Positions 42,911 through 52,635 of a stretch of DNA of 64,000 nucleotides are shown here, piece after piece. Both the position numbers and the translations under genes were made by a program. Positions within the stretch are counted from its first letter, which is position 1. Every line of letters begins with the position of its first letter. The notes below the pieces were generated by a model. It saw only the letters and a program-made list of their open reading frames with translations, did not search any database and was not told the DNA's origin. The stretch is from Punctularia strigosozonata HHB-11173 SS5 (lineage: Eukaryota > Basidiomycota > Agaricomycetes > Corticiales > Punctulariaceae), in the NCBI RefSeq assembly GCF_000264995.1, contig NW_006767440.1, positions 676,787-740,786 of the forward strand, written 5' to 3'.

Positions 42911-43804
42911 ATGTCTGCAATGACCAGACTTCCTACCGAACTCGTCATTAGAGTCGTCCGCGAACTACACGATGGATTGTCCTTCCCGGATCCACGAACG
43001 CGCAGCGCTCTCTGCTCTCTGTGCTCCACGTCCCGTCTCTTCCACGAGCTGACCATCCCGTTGCTCTACTCTCATATCCGTCTCGCCTTCCCCGAAGAAT
43101 CCGCCTCACTCGCCGCGTCCCCGCACGTCTCGACGCATCTCAAACACCTGTCCATTCACACCTCTGGCCCAATCATCGACCCTCCGATGGTTCGAGTTCG
43201 CATGTCCGACCTATGCTCGCTGCTGGCGCAAGTACGGGATACGCTACACACCCTCATCCTGAACATTCCATTCCAAGACCTGTTCATGTATGACGACCGA
43301 TATGAAGTCAGGCAGATTTTCCGCAGCAGACTGGAGGGCCTGACATGTATAGAAACGGCGGCCAGCGGCCAAGGCCAGTTCGTCGGGTCTCAAGAGATGG
43401 ACAGGAACTATAGTTCCCCGTCCTGGTCCGTGCGGTTGGCCTGCCCGAAGTGGATGTTGATTCGCCGTCTCTACCTTCACGATATCATGGTCGACAAGCA
43501 TTTCGCAGACGAGTGCGCGTCGTTGCCATATTTGGAGAATTTGGTCCTCTATCGGTCCAGCTACGACAGACACTACGTCGGGATGGCCAAGCTGGTCGAA
43601 AGGAAGACTCACGACGATCTACCGCTGGTCATCATCGATTATCACCGTGGTTGGACTAAATACAGTCGACGGTACATGGGCCAACTCGATGCGCTCGCTG
43701 AGACGCATACGAACCTGCGTATTCTCGATCCGCCCGAGGCGCCTTTCAAGTGGCCGCGCTGGATCCAGGAGGGGGCAGAGACAGGGGATCTTTGGAACCT
43801 CTGA
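42911..43804 (+). CDS. F-box-like protein, single exon
   Basis: The N-terminus MSAMTRLPTELVIRVVRELH followed by SALCSLCSTSRLFHELTIPL matches the degenerate F-box that opens many agaricomycete proteins and would bind SKP1 in an SCF ubiquitin ligase. The rest alternates hydrophobic strands and helices in the style of irregular leucine-rich repeats (LKHLSIHTSGPI, LHTLILNIPF, IRRLYLHDIMV, LENLVLYRSSYD, LRILDPPEAPF). About 297 residues without introns. An upstream in-frame ATG at 42881 adds ten residues; I prefer the inner start because it directly precedes the F-box. The target is unknown. Confidence 0.7.
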   Translation: MSAMTRLPTELVIRVVRELHDGLSFPDPRTRSALCSLCSTSRLFHELTIPLLYSHIRLAFPEESASLAASPHVSTHLKHLSIHTSGPIIDPPMVRVRMSDLCSLLAQVRDTLHTLILNIPFQDLFMYDDRYEVRQIFRSRLEGLTCIETAASGQGQFVGSQEMDRNYSSPSWSVRLACPKWMLIRRLYLHDIMVDKHFADECASLPYLENLVLYRSSYDRHYVGMAKLVERKTHDDLPLVIIDYHRGWTKYSRRYMGQLDALAETHTNLRILDPPEAPFKWPRWIQEGAETGDLWNL

Positions 43805-43964
43805 GCGTTGAGGACAACGGCCACTGGTAGGCGGTGGTCATGGCACGGTGTTTTAGACGTGCCTATATTATGTTGTACTAGATTTGTCCCTCGATCGACA
43901 CGGTAAACTGCGCACGGAGGATATGAAGATCTCCTATCCTTACGTATCCTGTCGAATTCACCGA

Positions 43965-44345
43965 TCAGATGCAGCACTGGGAAAGTAGGGCCTTGACGAG
44001 TGACGGAAGCTGATTGCCGTGCTTGGGCTTGCTCTTGACCATCGGTCGCGTCACCATGGCCGTCGTCTTCGAGATCTCACTCGAAGGTACGGCGAGTTCG
44101 AACTCGAAGGCACGCACGAGGACGAACAACAGTGCTCTCATCCTGTAAGGAACCAAGAAATTAGTCTCTGACTCTGGCCGAAAAAAGATAGTGGGAACAC
44201 ACTCGACGAGGGAGAAACGGTAGCCGATGCAAGCGCGTGCGCCTCCAAGGAAGCTGAGCATGAGCCCCTCAGACAAAACAAAGATCGTCGGCGTTGAGGC
44301 GCGTACCGCAGAACTCGCACTGCCAGGTACCACTGTGTTTGATGC
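43965..44345 (-). pseudogene. Cytochrome P450 C-terminal fragment
   Basis: The haem-binding signature [19 protein letters not shown] (FxGGxRxCxG with the Cys ligand) is followed by a 60-nt GTGTGT intron, then [38 protein letters not shown] and a stop at 43965. This is only the last fifth of a P450. The I-helix, ExxR and PERF parts are absent, because the sequence upstream on this strand soon meets the SRR1-like gene facing the other way. A truncated relic. Confidence 0.8.
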
Positions 44346-44556
44346 TGAGCATTGTCCTGCACAAGAGCGCTTGGACATACTCCTCGCGTTCTTGCGCAAG
44401 GGGGCGCATATGATGAAGTCATCGCGTCGTCCGCGAGGCCCTCGGAGAGAGAGCGTCCCCGACAATAAACATGTGGCGGTCAGGCCAGATAACGGCGGTG
44501 GCGGTGCTCTCAGTCTTTCTTTTCCGCATTCGCAGTTTGCCCTTGGACCCGATTAA

Positions 44557-45670
44557 ATGGCGAATAAAACGGACGCTGCGGCCGACGTCGGGTTCATACA
44601 TGCCCGGACCAAGAAGAAACGCAAGAACAGGCGCGCGTTGCTCGTCTCAGCGGCAGATGCGTATGCGCGTACTAGAGACGAGCTCGCTGCCGATGATTGG
44701 TTAGCAAAATCCCAATGTTCGACCTTTCCCCCCCTCTTTTGCTGTGCATCTCGCGACGCCACGGATTCCAGAACACATGTTCTTCTCTCGAACGTTATGC
44801 TCATGCTGGTATAGCCTGCTTGGATGTCTGTTTGAACAAACATACATTCAAGCCGACCCGTGTTTTATGCCTGGGCCTGGGTTCACCGAGCTCGTCGCGC
44901 GACGCCCGAGCACAGCTTGCGTACTTGATGCATACTGTTAAATGGCTAGAGATAGTACGTCTCGCGCCAGTCGGACACCGAATTCGCTGTGGTTTACTAT
45001 TCTCGCCCATTCAAGGAGCACAGTCGGGTAACGGTGTGCGATCCCGTGTTCACCGACGACGATCGGGCCCTGTTCGATGAAACCGGGATTATCCATATTC
45101 AGCCTACGGAATTGGTGGGTACTCCGCGCTTGATATCGGCGTGCGAGAGAAAGACGTTGAACGAAAGTCGCGGTTGTCATCTAGGAGCACGAGCTCGCCT
45201 TGAACCAACCGACTCTATTGTACATGCCCCATTGCGACCGGGATCTATACGAGCGAGTCTATGCATCCAATCGAAGCAAACGAGAACTCGGGAACCTATT
45301 GCTGATAGGTAATGAACTGGAAGCTTACGCTACAGCGTACGTGTGTACATGTTGCCTCACGACGGAATGTGATGTTTTCTCGCAGAGGAAGCAAGAAAGA
45401 GCTGGAGCAGAAAGCCCAGCAGATCTTGAAGATATGTGAGTGACATTTGTCAGCACACTTTGGCATCCTGAATGATAACCGATTGAACTGCACTCAGTGC
45501 CATACCTATCGTCATACCTTCTTCCACGCAGCGATGCGTTTTATACAGCCTTCCAGGGTACGTCGGTACAAATAGTGTCCGTAGACGCTGCTCCTCCCGA
45601 GTTTTGGGAGCACGAAGAACCCGAGAAGATCGACTCCGTGGAGGCACAGGTCGATGCGCACACCGTGTAG
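44557..45670 (+). CDS. SRR1-like protein
   Basis: SRR1-domain proteins (named for a plant circadian/phytochrome-signalling factor) occur across eukaryotes; the yeast member Ber1 is linked to microtubules and the proteasome. Exons: MANKTDAAADVGFIHARTKK with RDELAADDW; KPTRVLCLGLGSPSSSRDAR then AQLAYLMHT; HSRVTVCDPVFTDDDRALFD; ELALNQPTLLYMPHCDRDLY and KRELGNLLLIGNELEAYAT; RGSKKELEQKAQQILK; and a last exon YTAFQGTSVQIVSVDAAPPE ending VDAHTV at 45670. The GLGS, DPVFT and TLLYMPHCD motifs are the family core. About five introns. The start is the first ATG in frame and lies next to the P450 relic on the opposite strand. Confidence 0.88.
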
Positions 45671-45774
45671 AACGTTTTTGTGTATGCACGTAACGGAACT
45701 CCGTTTGCAAAACCCGTTCGCGCGGCTCGTTTTCTGCCTGCCATCACCAGGAATTGAGCAATGGGAGCTAACGC

Positions 45775-46191
45775 CTAGTTTGCGCCAGCCGTGCGTGCCG
45801 GGTTCGACGAGGCCAGTCGAGTCATAGTGGTGATATGTAAGTCCTTCGTCGCAGCTCCAGCCCCGGCCTCTGCCATGCCCAACCAGAGCGTGTCCCACTC
45901 GCTATGCACAAGCGCTCCATAATACCGGTCAAGAAGAGCAAGTAAAAACAACCGACATGCGTTGATATCGTCCGAGACGGTGCGTTCGCCGTGAGATTTA
46001 TGCCTAAGCGACGGGGAGGGGAGTAAACTCCGTACGGCATGCTCTAGCTGGGTATGGGGCGTGATGCTAGATTTCAAGTCCGTCCGACGCGATAATGGGG
46101 GTGCCGCAGGGTACACACAGGGTTCTGTCACTGTGCAGTCACCGGCAGGACACGCTCGCGGACGCGTCCTAAACGCGACCCACGTGATCAT
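45775..46191 (-). CDS. Hypothetical small protein (138 aa)
   Basis: Single-exon frame from MITWVAFRTRPRACPAGDC to SSNPARTAGAN. The middle part SDDINACRLFLLALLDRYYG and EWDTLWLGMAEAGAGAATKD looks like helical protein rather than random GC-rich reading. It is head-to-head with NDC80 (167 bp apart). I recognise no family. It may be spurious. Confidence 0.35.
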   Translation of the reverse strand: MITWVAFRTRPRACPAGDCTVTEPCVYPAAPPLSRRTDLKSSITPHTQLEHAVRSLLPSPSLRHKSHGERTVSDDINACRLFLLALLDRYYGALVHSEWDTLWLGMAEAGAGAATKDLHITTMTRLASSNPARTAGAN

Positions 46192-46358
46192 CCATCTCTT
46201 CCCCCTTCGACCTTAACGCTCTCGTTCTGAGCTTTGCACACCTGTGAGACAACATCTCCAGTACGACCTCTTGACTGACGGGGCGCTGTACTACGCGCAT
46301 GATTTACCTCGAATCGGGAGTGAAATATTTACGCTGGCATAGGAGATAGGAGGCGAAA

Positions 46359-48773
46359 ATGAATCCACGACGATCTATACTGCGTCCGGACAACAGCGGC
46401 GACAGCCGTACAGGACTGCCAATGCCGTCCACGTTGAAGAAACCCGCGCAGAACTTCCGCATGTCACTGGCAGGCGGTCAGCCGCAATCCAACCTACGCA
46501 TGTCGCTGCTGGGTCCAGGGAACAACAACTCGACCTCACGACAGTCCATATTCCGTGCCCCGCATGGAAATCCGTTGTTAGCAAGCACTAGCAAGTCGGC
46601 GTACGGGAGAACGCCGATGGCAAAGTGAGTCATAAACACGATGTATCTCGAGGGGTGTACTAATAGACGTTACACTAGCTCGACCCTCAGACGAGGCTCG
46701 ACATGGGGCGCGCACGGCTCCCAACCATCCTCGCAACCCATCCTCCAGAAGGACAGACGCGAGCTACGCGACAAGACGGTGCAGATGCGCATGCGGCAGG
46801 ATATCGTCGCGTGGTGCCAGGAGACCGGGTTCGACATCACGCCCAAGGCGCTCGCGGACGTGACCGGCAAATCCTTCCGCGCCATCTTCGAGCACCTCTT
46901 GCTCTGCCTCGACCCTGCGTGGCCGTTCGACGACGGCGACCGGAGGTGGGAGGACCACTTCGTGCAGAGCTTGAAAGCGGTGCAGTACCCGTTCGTGACC
47001 GCGCTGGACCCGAAGTGGCTCGCGGCCCCTGCGAGCATGCATTCGTGGCCGCAGTTGCTGGGGGTCTTACATTGGTTAGCAGAGATGGGCAGGGTTAGTT
47101 GTACTTCTCTGCCGCGAAGGTCGAGCAGTATGCTCATGCGTGTTGCAGACCCGATCGGTCGCGCTCAATTCCCGCGATAGCACCTTACAGGACGAGTCGC
47201 TCGTACCAGAATCATGGGACGAAAACGACAGAAACATGCACGAGGTGCGCTCTGCGTAGCCTTTCTCTCTTTTGGCTCTTTGATTTGACCTTCTTGATGG
47301 TGCATTCTTGTAGGCAGTTCTGATGGAGTATTACTCCCGTGCATATCAAACCTTCCTTGAAGGCATAGATGCATACCCCGAAGAAGACGCCTGGTTGCAA
47401 GCACGATACGGTACGATGCATTGCTGCCATAATCGTATCTCGTGTATTCACAAGCACGCCACAGCAAAGAAGGACGAAGACGTCGCCGCTGACCTGGAGA
47501 AACAGCGTCAGGAGCTCGAACAGGTCAAATCCGAGTACCAGAAGATTGTGTCATCTCCTGTGCGCTGACCTCGTCATGATGCTCCCGACCGACGTGATCT
47601 GATTCTTCTCTTCCCCCAGCATCCCAAAGAAGAGCTCATCGACACGAACAAAGCCCTCAAACGAGACTCGATCAAATACGAGGAAGTCATCAAACGCTGG
47701 GAAGCACGTCTGCGCAAATCCGAGGTGGACCTGGAGAAGGAGAAGGCGGATCTGCGTGAAATGGGTGTGCTCCCTCTTGCATTCGTTCTTATCGAGCTGG
47801 GGATTGACGTGCGACCTCAGAGGCCCGCCGCGCTGAATTGGAAGCCGAGAAACTGCGGCTTGAGGACATCGTGCGCGAGCAGAACATGTCCGAGGAGGAA
47901 GTCATGCGAATGAAGAGCGAGCACGACATGCTCACTCGGAATCTCCTCGACCTGAAGCAGAAATTCCAAGAAGCCCACAAGAGTGTCATGTCGCTTGAGG
48001 TCAAGCTCACAAATCGGTAAATCTCCTCCGGTCTACTTTCCCAGATGACCTCTCATTTGCTTTCAGAGCGGCGGCGGCAGAAGAAGCCCTCATGAAGTAC
48101 ACGAAGCTGCTCGAAAGCCTCGGGTTATTTCCGCCTCTTCCCCCGCCGATGGAGCATGTCGATCTGACGCTCGAGCTCAACACCGCCTCTGCGCATCCAT
48201 CCGGGCTGCTCGTCGGCGCCGACATTCGGCGGACGATCAAGCCCGCGCTCGCGCAGATCGCGGAGGCGAAGCGAACCGAGCTCGCGCAGCTCGAGTCAGC
48301 CAAGGACAAGGTGGAGCACATTCTCGACGAACTACTGCAGGAGTGTGAGAACGTGGAGAGTGAGGTGCACGAAATCGAGGTACGATCGGGGAACGTGAAC
48401 AGGGAGGCGGACGACGTGCGCGCGGCGTCGCTCGAGGAGGCTGCGGTGGCGAACGAGCGCGCGGCGGCGCTCGAACGCGACGTGAGCGAAGCCAAGGTTG
48501 CCGCGAAGGCGAACGGTGTCAATGTCAAGAGCCGACTGCAGGCGGCCCAGATCGCGTGTGTTCTTCTGTCTCGCTGGAAGCGTGTGGACGAACAGCCAGT
48601 ACTGATGGAGCACTTTTCTCGGGTATAGATACAACGAACAGGTCGAGAAGGTTGCGAAGCTGAAAGATGAGACGCTGCGCGCTATTGTGAAGAGCATCAC
48701 CGAAATCGCGCTCTTCCGCACCCAGGTATCGGAGCGACTAAAGGAGGTTAAGGAACTCGCTGAATCGAACTGA
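46359..48773 (+). CDS. NDC80: Kinetochore protein NDC80 (HEC1)
   Basis: Subunit of the NDC80 complex, which joins kinetochores to microtubules. The basic unstructured tail MNPRRSILRPDNSGDSRTGL has many Ser/Thr residues next to Arg, as in Aurora B sites. The calponin-homology domain runs DKTVQMRMRQDIVAWCQETG, FDITPKALADVTGKSFRAIF, LKAVQYPFVTALDPKWLAAP and SMHSWPQLLGVLHWLAEMGR. Coiled-coil exons follow: DLEKQRQELEQVKSEYQKIV, EVDLEKEKADLREM, KLRLEDIVREQNMSEEEVMR, and YTKLLESLGLFPPLPPPMEH, which fits the loop region. The C-terminal coil ends KLKDETLRAIVKSITEIALF and SERLKEVKELAESN. Stop 48771-48773. About eight introns; all exons join in frame. Length normal for the family. Confidence 0.94.
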
Positions 48774-48921
48774 TTGACTTATCTTATTTTTGGTTTCGTT
48801 GTTGCTGATGTAACGTCTTTGAGTGTATCGTATCTTAGCTGTAGCATAGCACAGTTTGCATGTCGTAGAAAGTTGACGATTCTTTTCCAGGATATTGGCC
48901 TACATGGCGCGAAACCCTCCT

Positions 48922-50375
48922 TCAAACAATACATTCATTGATAGCGGCCAAGGTGTACTGGTTGATCAATTCGTGAGTCTGGTATGAAGGATGCGACGCT
49001 GAAACGTGTTTCGGTGACGTTGAGCTCGACGAAAGGACAGCACGAACGAAACCGCTCACGGATCCAGTATACGTAGTGCGCCGGGTCGTCGCACCCACCC
49101 ACGGTCGTGTTCTGGGACAACAAACACGTCATTCCCTTGTACCCAAACTCGGTCATCGAGCTGTTGGAAGCGGTAATGGAGGCGAAGAGCCGGCCAAGAT
49201 CCGCCCACGCAAAGTTAACGCCGTTCTGGGAGTGCTGATCCACAAGCGCGGCGAAGACGGCGTGTTGAACGGCGTTGAAAGCGGTCGTCGGGGATATGAC
49301 GCTCTGGACGAGAATGTTCTTCGCTTTGTGGACGGTTACGATGTCGTCGATGGCTTTGATCTGCGGCAGGGTTATTATATGCAGAATGTGTTCCGGATAT
49401 ACGCACATATGATGCTGTCGTTATGCTATAATCGCCACCTGCGACGCCGAACTGGGTCATGTCATTGATGCCGAAGCTCTGGAAGGTATGTTGGTTATGT
49501 TGTGGTGGAGTGATATATATAACTCACGAAGGTATACAAGGTCGTCTCCGGAGTAGTATCGGCAACCCACTGCCCCTGCACGTTAAAGAAGGCAACTTCG
49601 TCAACCAACGAGGTTCGTCGGAGATTGTCGCTGGTGAATACCTGAGGCGGATGAGCGCGAATGAGGCAACGATTATGACGGAGCTAACTCACGGTCCCGT
49701 TGTTGGTCGAATTATACGCCTTCAAATCAATCACCGCTCCTCCTACGGCATACTGATCAAGCTCTATCAAAACTATACGAACAAATCACAGTATCATCCC
49801 AACACTCACGTTGACTAGTTTTGCGCCGATGGTGTTCGCTAGGTCCTCCACCCAGACATAACCATTGGATGCTCGTGCGCGCTCGTTGTTCCCTTGCCGC
49901 GCTCCAGCACTGGTTTATAGAAGCTAGTAAGGTCATGTAGTAGAGTGAATGCGTATATAATACGCGCCTTGGATTGGGAGGATATACCACGGGGGCGAAG
50001 GGAACCGTCCCGTTGGAGCCATTCGACGTCCAGGAATCGCCGAATGCGATGATTGTTCTTGAGCGTAGATACAAGTTATATTGAGATTATCTGAAGATAC
50101 GAATGACAGGACACGCACTTGATGGCGGATGTGTTCACGCCAGTATTGACCTCGGCGAATGTCTTGGAATCTAGCGCCCCGCAAGATGGCTTCACGGCCA
50201 GTGCTATGTCGTCCGTGGTATTGGCACAGCTGATGAAGTTCGTAGGAGTCGTCGCTGTTGGGTTCAGGCTGATATCTTCGTGAAAGCCAGCAGCCTGCGA
50301 GGGCTTCAATGCACCCAGTAAGAGTAAGACGACCGTAGCAGCCTTGCTTGCCATCGTCGTCGTCCGCTTCAACAT
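48922..50375 (-). CDS. Secreted GDSL esterase, carbohydrate esterase family 16-like
   Basis: CE16 enzymes remove acetyl groups from plant-cell-wall oligosaccharides. A signal peptide is visible (MASKAATVVLLLLGALKPSQ then A). Next is TTPTNFISCANTTDDIALAV, intron, TIIAFGDSWTSNGSNGTVPF with the GDS nucleophile Ser, APVVYPPNPR, VEDLANTIGAKLV, YAVGGAVIDLKAYNS (block II Gly), an N-containing segment before MTQFG, and KAIDDIVTVHKAKNILVQSV. The C-terminus CDDPAHYVYWI, intron, PSHPSYQTHELINQY carries the Asp and His of the triad. Stop 48922-48924. Around seven introns, with the last acceptor chosen to keep YWIPSHPS. Fits a wood-decay secretome. The start at 50375 has an inner Met eight codons on. Confidence 0.88.
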
Positions 50376-50750
50376 GACAGAAGCTCGGATTTTTAGCGTC
50401 TATTTGTATCTCCCGAGCAATGTCCCGGACGCTGTAAGTATCCATGGCGGCTGGTCGTGTCACAGGACTCGGGAAGCCGTCGGGGAAGACGATGGACATA
50501 CCGACGGCGCGGATGTCCCGCTAAAGTATGGTCTAAAGTCATATGATCGGGCTCATGTCGACGGCGCCGAACATCGTTCCTTCGACGCTCTGGCTGCTGA
50601 ACAGAAAGTCGAGTCTCCCAGTGGACGTGGGAATCGAAATACTCGCGGGCGATTTGTTGGCCGCTACTCGTCGAAGTCTCTGTCGGACATCACTCGCACA
50701 GCTTGCTACATTTCAACGCCACAAAGTCGTCGGAAGGTCGACTACCTTAA
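50376..50750. other. Intergenic, upstream of the esterase
   Basis: Short frames on both strands without recognisable domains. It may contain further decayed malic-enzyme sequence upstream of 50751 that I cannot align by eye. Confidence 0.35.
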
Positions 50751-51465
50751 CTCAATGTGGTGAAGCACATCAAGCCGACCGTGCTGATCGCGACATCGGC
50801 GCACGGAGGCGCATTCACAGAACAGGTCATCAAGGAGATGGTCAAAGGGTGTGGCAGTCCCCACCATCTTCCCGTTGAGCGATCCCTGCAGATTGGTTGA
50901 AGTGGATCCGAAGGACGCGAACGATCCGACGGCCAGAAAGGCATAATGACGACCCGGAGGCCAACGGCTAAGATTATATGTGAGCTTCCATGCGTCTCTC
51001 CCCGTCAGCAAGCCAATGCTCTGATGCGCAACGAATGCATCATAGAGTGTAACAGTAAGCATTCCATTAAGCAACTCGTACCAAGCGATGATGTATGTTT
51101 TCATACTTTACAGATGCGCTCATATAACCCGCCCTCGGCTTCATGCCACAATATCCAAATCACGCATCGTGTTCGATCCCATGACTATCGCCCGCGCTCG
51201 CCATCTCGCCCTCGCTCCCTGCTCTCAACGGCCCAGACGACGCGCTCCTCCCCGAGTTCCGTGATTTGCCTCAGATGAACTTCGAGGTCACCTGCCTCGT
51301 CGTGCACCAAGCCCTAATCGAAGGCAATGCCGAGGGCGAATGGGCAAAGGCGACGAAGACTCCGAGGATGTAGTGAATGCAGTGCGGCAGAAGATGAAGC
51401 AACCATTTGCGAGCTGATATACGGGAAGTACGGGAAGTACGAATATGATTCGCAAGGACAATCGT
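50751..51465 (+). pseudogene. Malic enzyme relic (C-terminal third)
   Basis: Plus-strand pieces match malic enzyme: LNVVKHIKPTVLIATSAHGG with AFTEQVIKEMVK; IFPLSDPCRLVEVDPKDAND, where the family has FPLSNPT...EADPKD; and, after an undecipherable stretch, ALNGPDDALLPEFRDL with FEVTCLVVHQALIEGNAEGE and WAK. A trailing DVVNAVRQKM fits the C-terminus. The catalytic N-terminal two thirds are absent upstream. Stops and frame changes separate the pieces. The conserved Asn of FPLSNPT is replaced by Asp. It is a decayed copy of a host metabolic gene. Confidence 0.65.
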
Positions 51466-51755
51466 GAGTGTTGTTTCTACTATGTATCAAGTACAATGCT
51501 TGTATCCTCGTGCACGTTGGATATAACCATAACATCGACACGTTACTGAGGTATGCATATAGCACGGGACGAGGCGGCACTGAGCACTATGATCTTTGGT
51601 GGGTTCAGACGGCCTTTCTAGAGGCCATAATCAGGATATGTAGTAGAGCTTAGAGAGACGGCCTCACAATCCCGCGGTCACGGGCTCGGGCGCTTGACGT
51701 GAACAGCATGCATACTCGCTTTGTTAATCCATGTTGACCTATGCGATCGCCCACC

Positions 51756-52525
51756 ATGTCCGGTTCTGTAGGGATTGAAGCGGACTCATGGTCATCGGAC
51801 GACGATCTATATTCGCTGACGGATTTCAACCAGGGCGAGTGTTTCCTGAATCGATAGTTAACGAGGAGCAACACTGATCAGGGTGCAACAGTTACCGATC
51901 CGGGATGGCAGAAGCTACATCCAACGCCGTCACGGATTTTGGCCTCGACGCTCACGAGGCCACAACCACGGGGCGATCCTGACCTCATCCCCGAGACCCC
52001 GCCATCGCCCGAATCACCGTTCTTGTTATCGAAGTCCGCACTGTCGGAAGGTCGCCAGCAGACGGGAGAGGCTCTGACAGGATTGCTGCCCCCACCTTCA
52101 CACCTCTTGCGGGCAAAGCTCCTGGCCGCGACGTTCATGGTCAAGTCTCGGACTCGCCTGGTTCCAGTGGTCGTCAGAGGACCGCATCGTCCTCCGCTGT
52201 CTTTGGCTCAGGATCTGGTACGAGTGAACCCCATTCGGGTTCTTCTGGGCCACGCGAACGGAATGGAAATGGAACTGCCTCCAGAAACGGGGCAGCAGCG
52301 ACCTTCGAGTCGTCCGCCAGCATAATCAATATTGTTGCCCATGATAAAAGGGTACAGCCCATGTTCGACAGCAAGTGTATTACCTGGGGTGTTCAGTTAG
52401 AAACCTGTCGCGGAATCCAGAAAGGTTTATGGGAATGGAAGGACATCAAGGAGTCGGATCTGGACGAGCTAACAGGAACCAACGCCGAGAGTGGACCCGA
52501 CATCAGGAAAAACCGGATTTGCTAA
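51756..52525 (+). pseudogene. N-terminal fragment of a cellular RNA-dependent RNA polymerase (QDE-1/RdRP type)
   Basis: An acidic start MSGSVGIEADSWSSDDDLYS is followed by a Pro/Ser-rich exon (PETPPSPESPFLLSK), a likely 49-nt intron ending GACAG at about 52079, and a Ser/Gly-rich stretch. The recognisable part is VQPMFDSKCITWGVQLETCR, GIQKGLWEWKDIKESDLDEL and TGTNAESGPDI. This matches the segment before the catalytic core of fungal silencing RdRPs (WGVQ.EIARG...G.W.W.D....LDEL.G.NAE). Reading stops at 52525 inside a fold-back repeat, and no DxDGD catalytic core follows. The junction of exon 1 with exon 2 is unclear. Probably a truncated relic. Confidence 0.55.
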
Positions 52526-52631
52526 AAACCTTCTAAAACGTGCTAAAACGTGCTAATTTAGTAGCTTTAGAGGGTTTCGGTACCCAATAAGCGACTCTTT
52601 CGATAGTCCGATTTTTCCTGATGGAGTCCAC
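52491..52631. repeat. 141-bp fold-back (MITE-like) repeat
   Basis: The left arm from 52491 (GTGGACCCGACATCAGGAAA...) pairs with the right arm 52607-52631 (TCCGATTTTTCCTGATGGAG then TCCAC) with one mismatch and a 2-nt bulge. The inner part also pairs (AAACCTTCTAAA with TTTAGAGGGTTT). It contains a short tandem CTAAAACGTG. No clear target duplication. It could be a miniature inverted-repeat element that truncated the RdRP gene. Confidence 0.6.
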
Positions 52632-52635
52632 GAGG

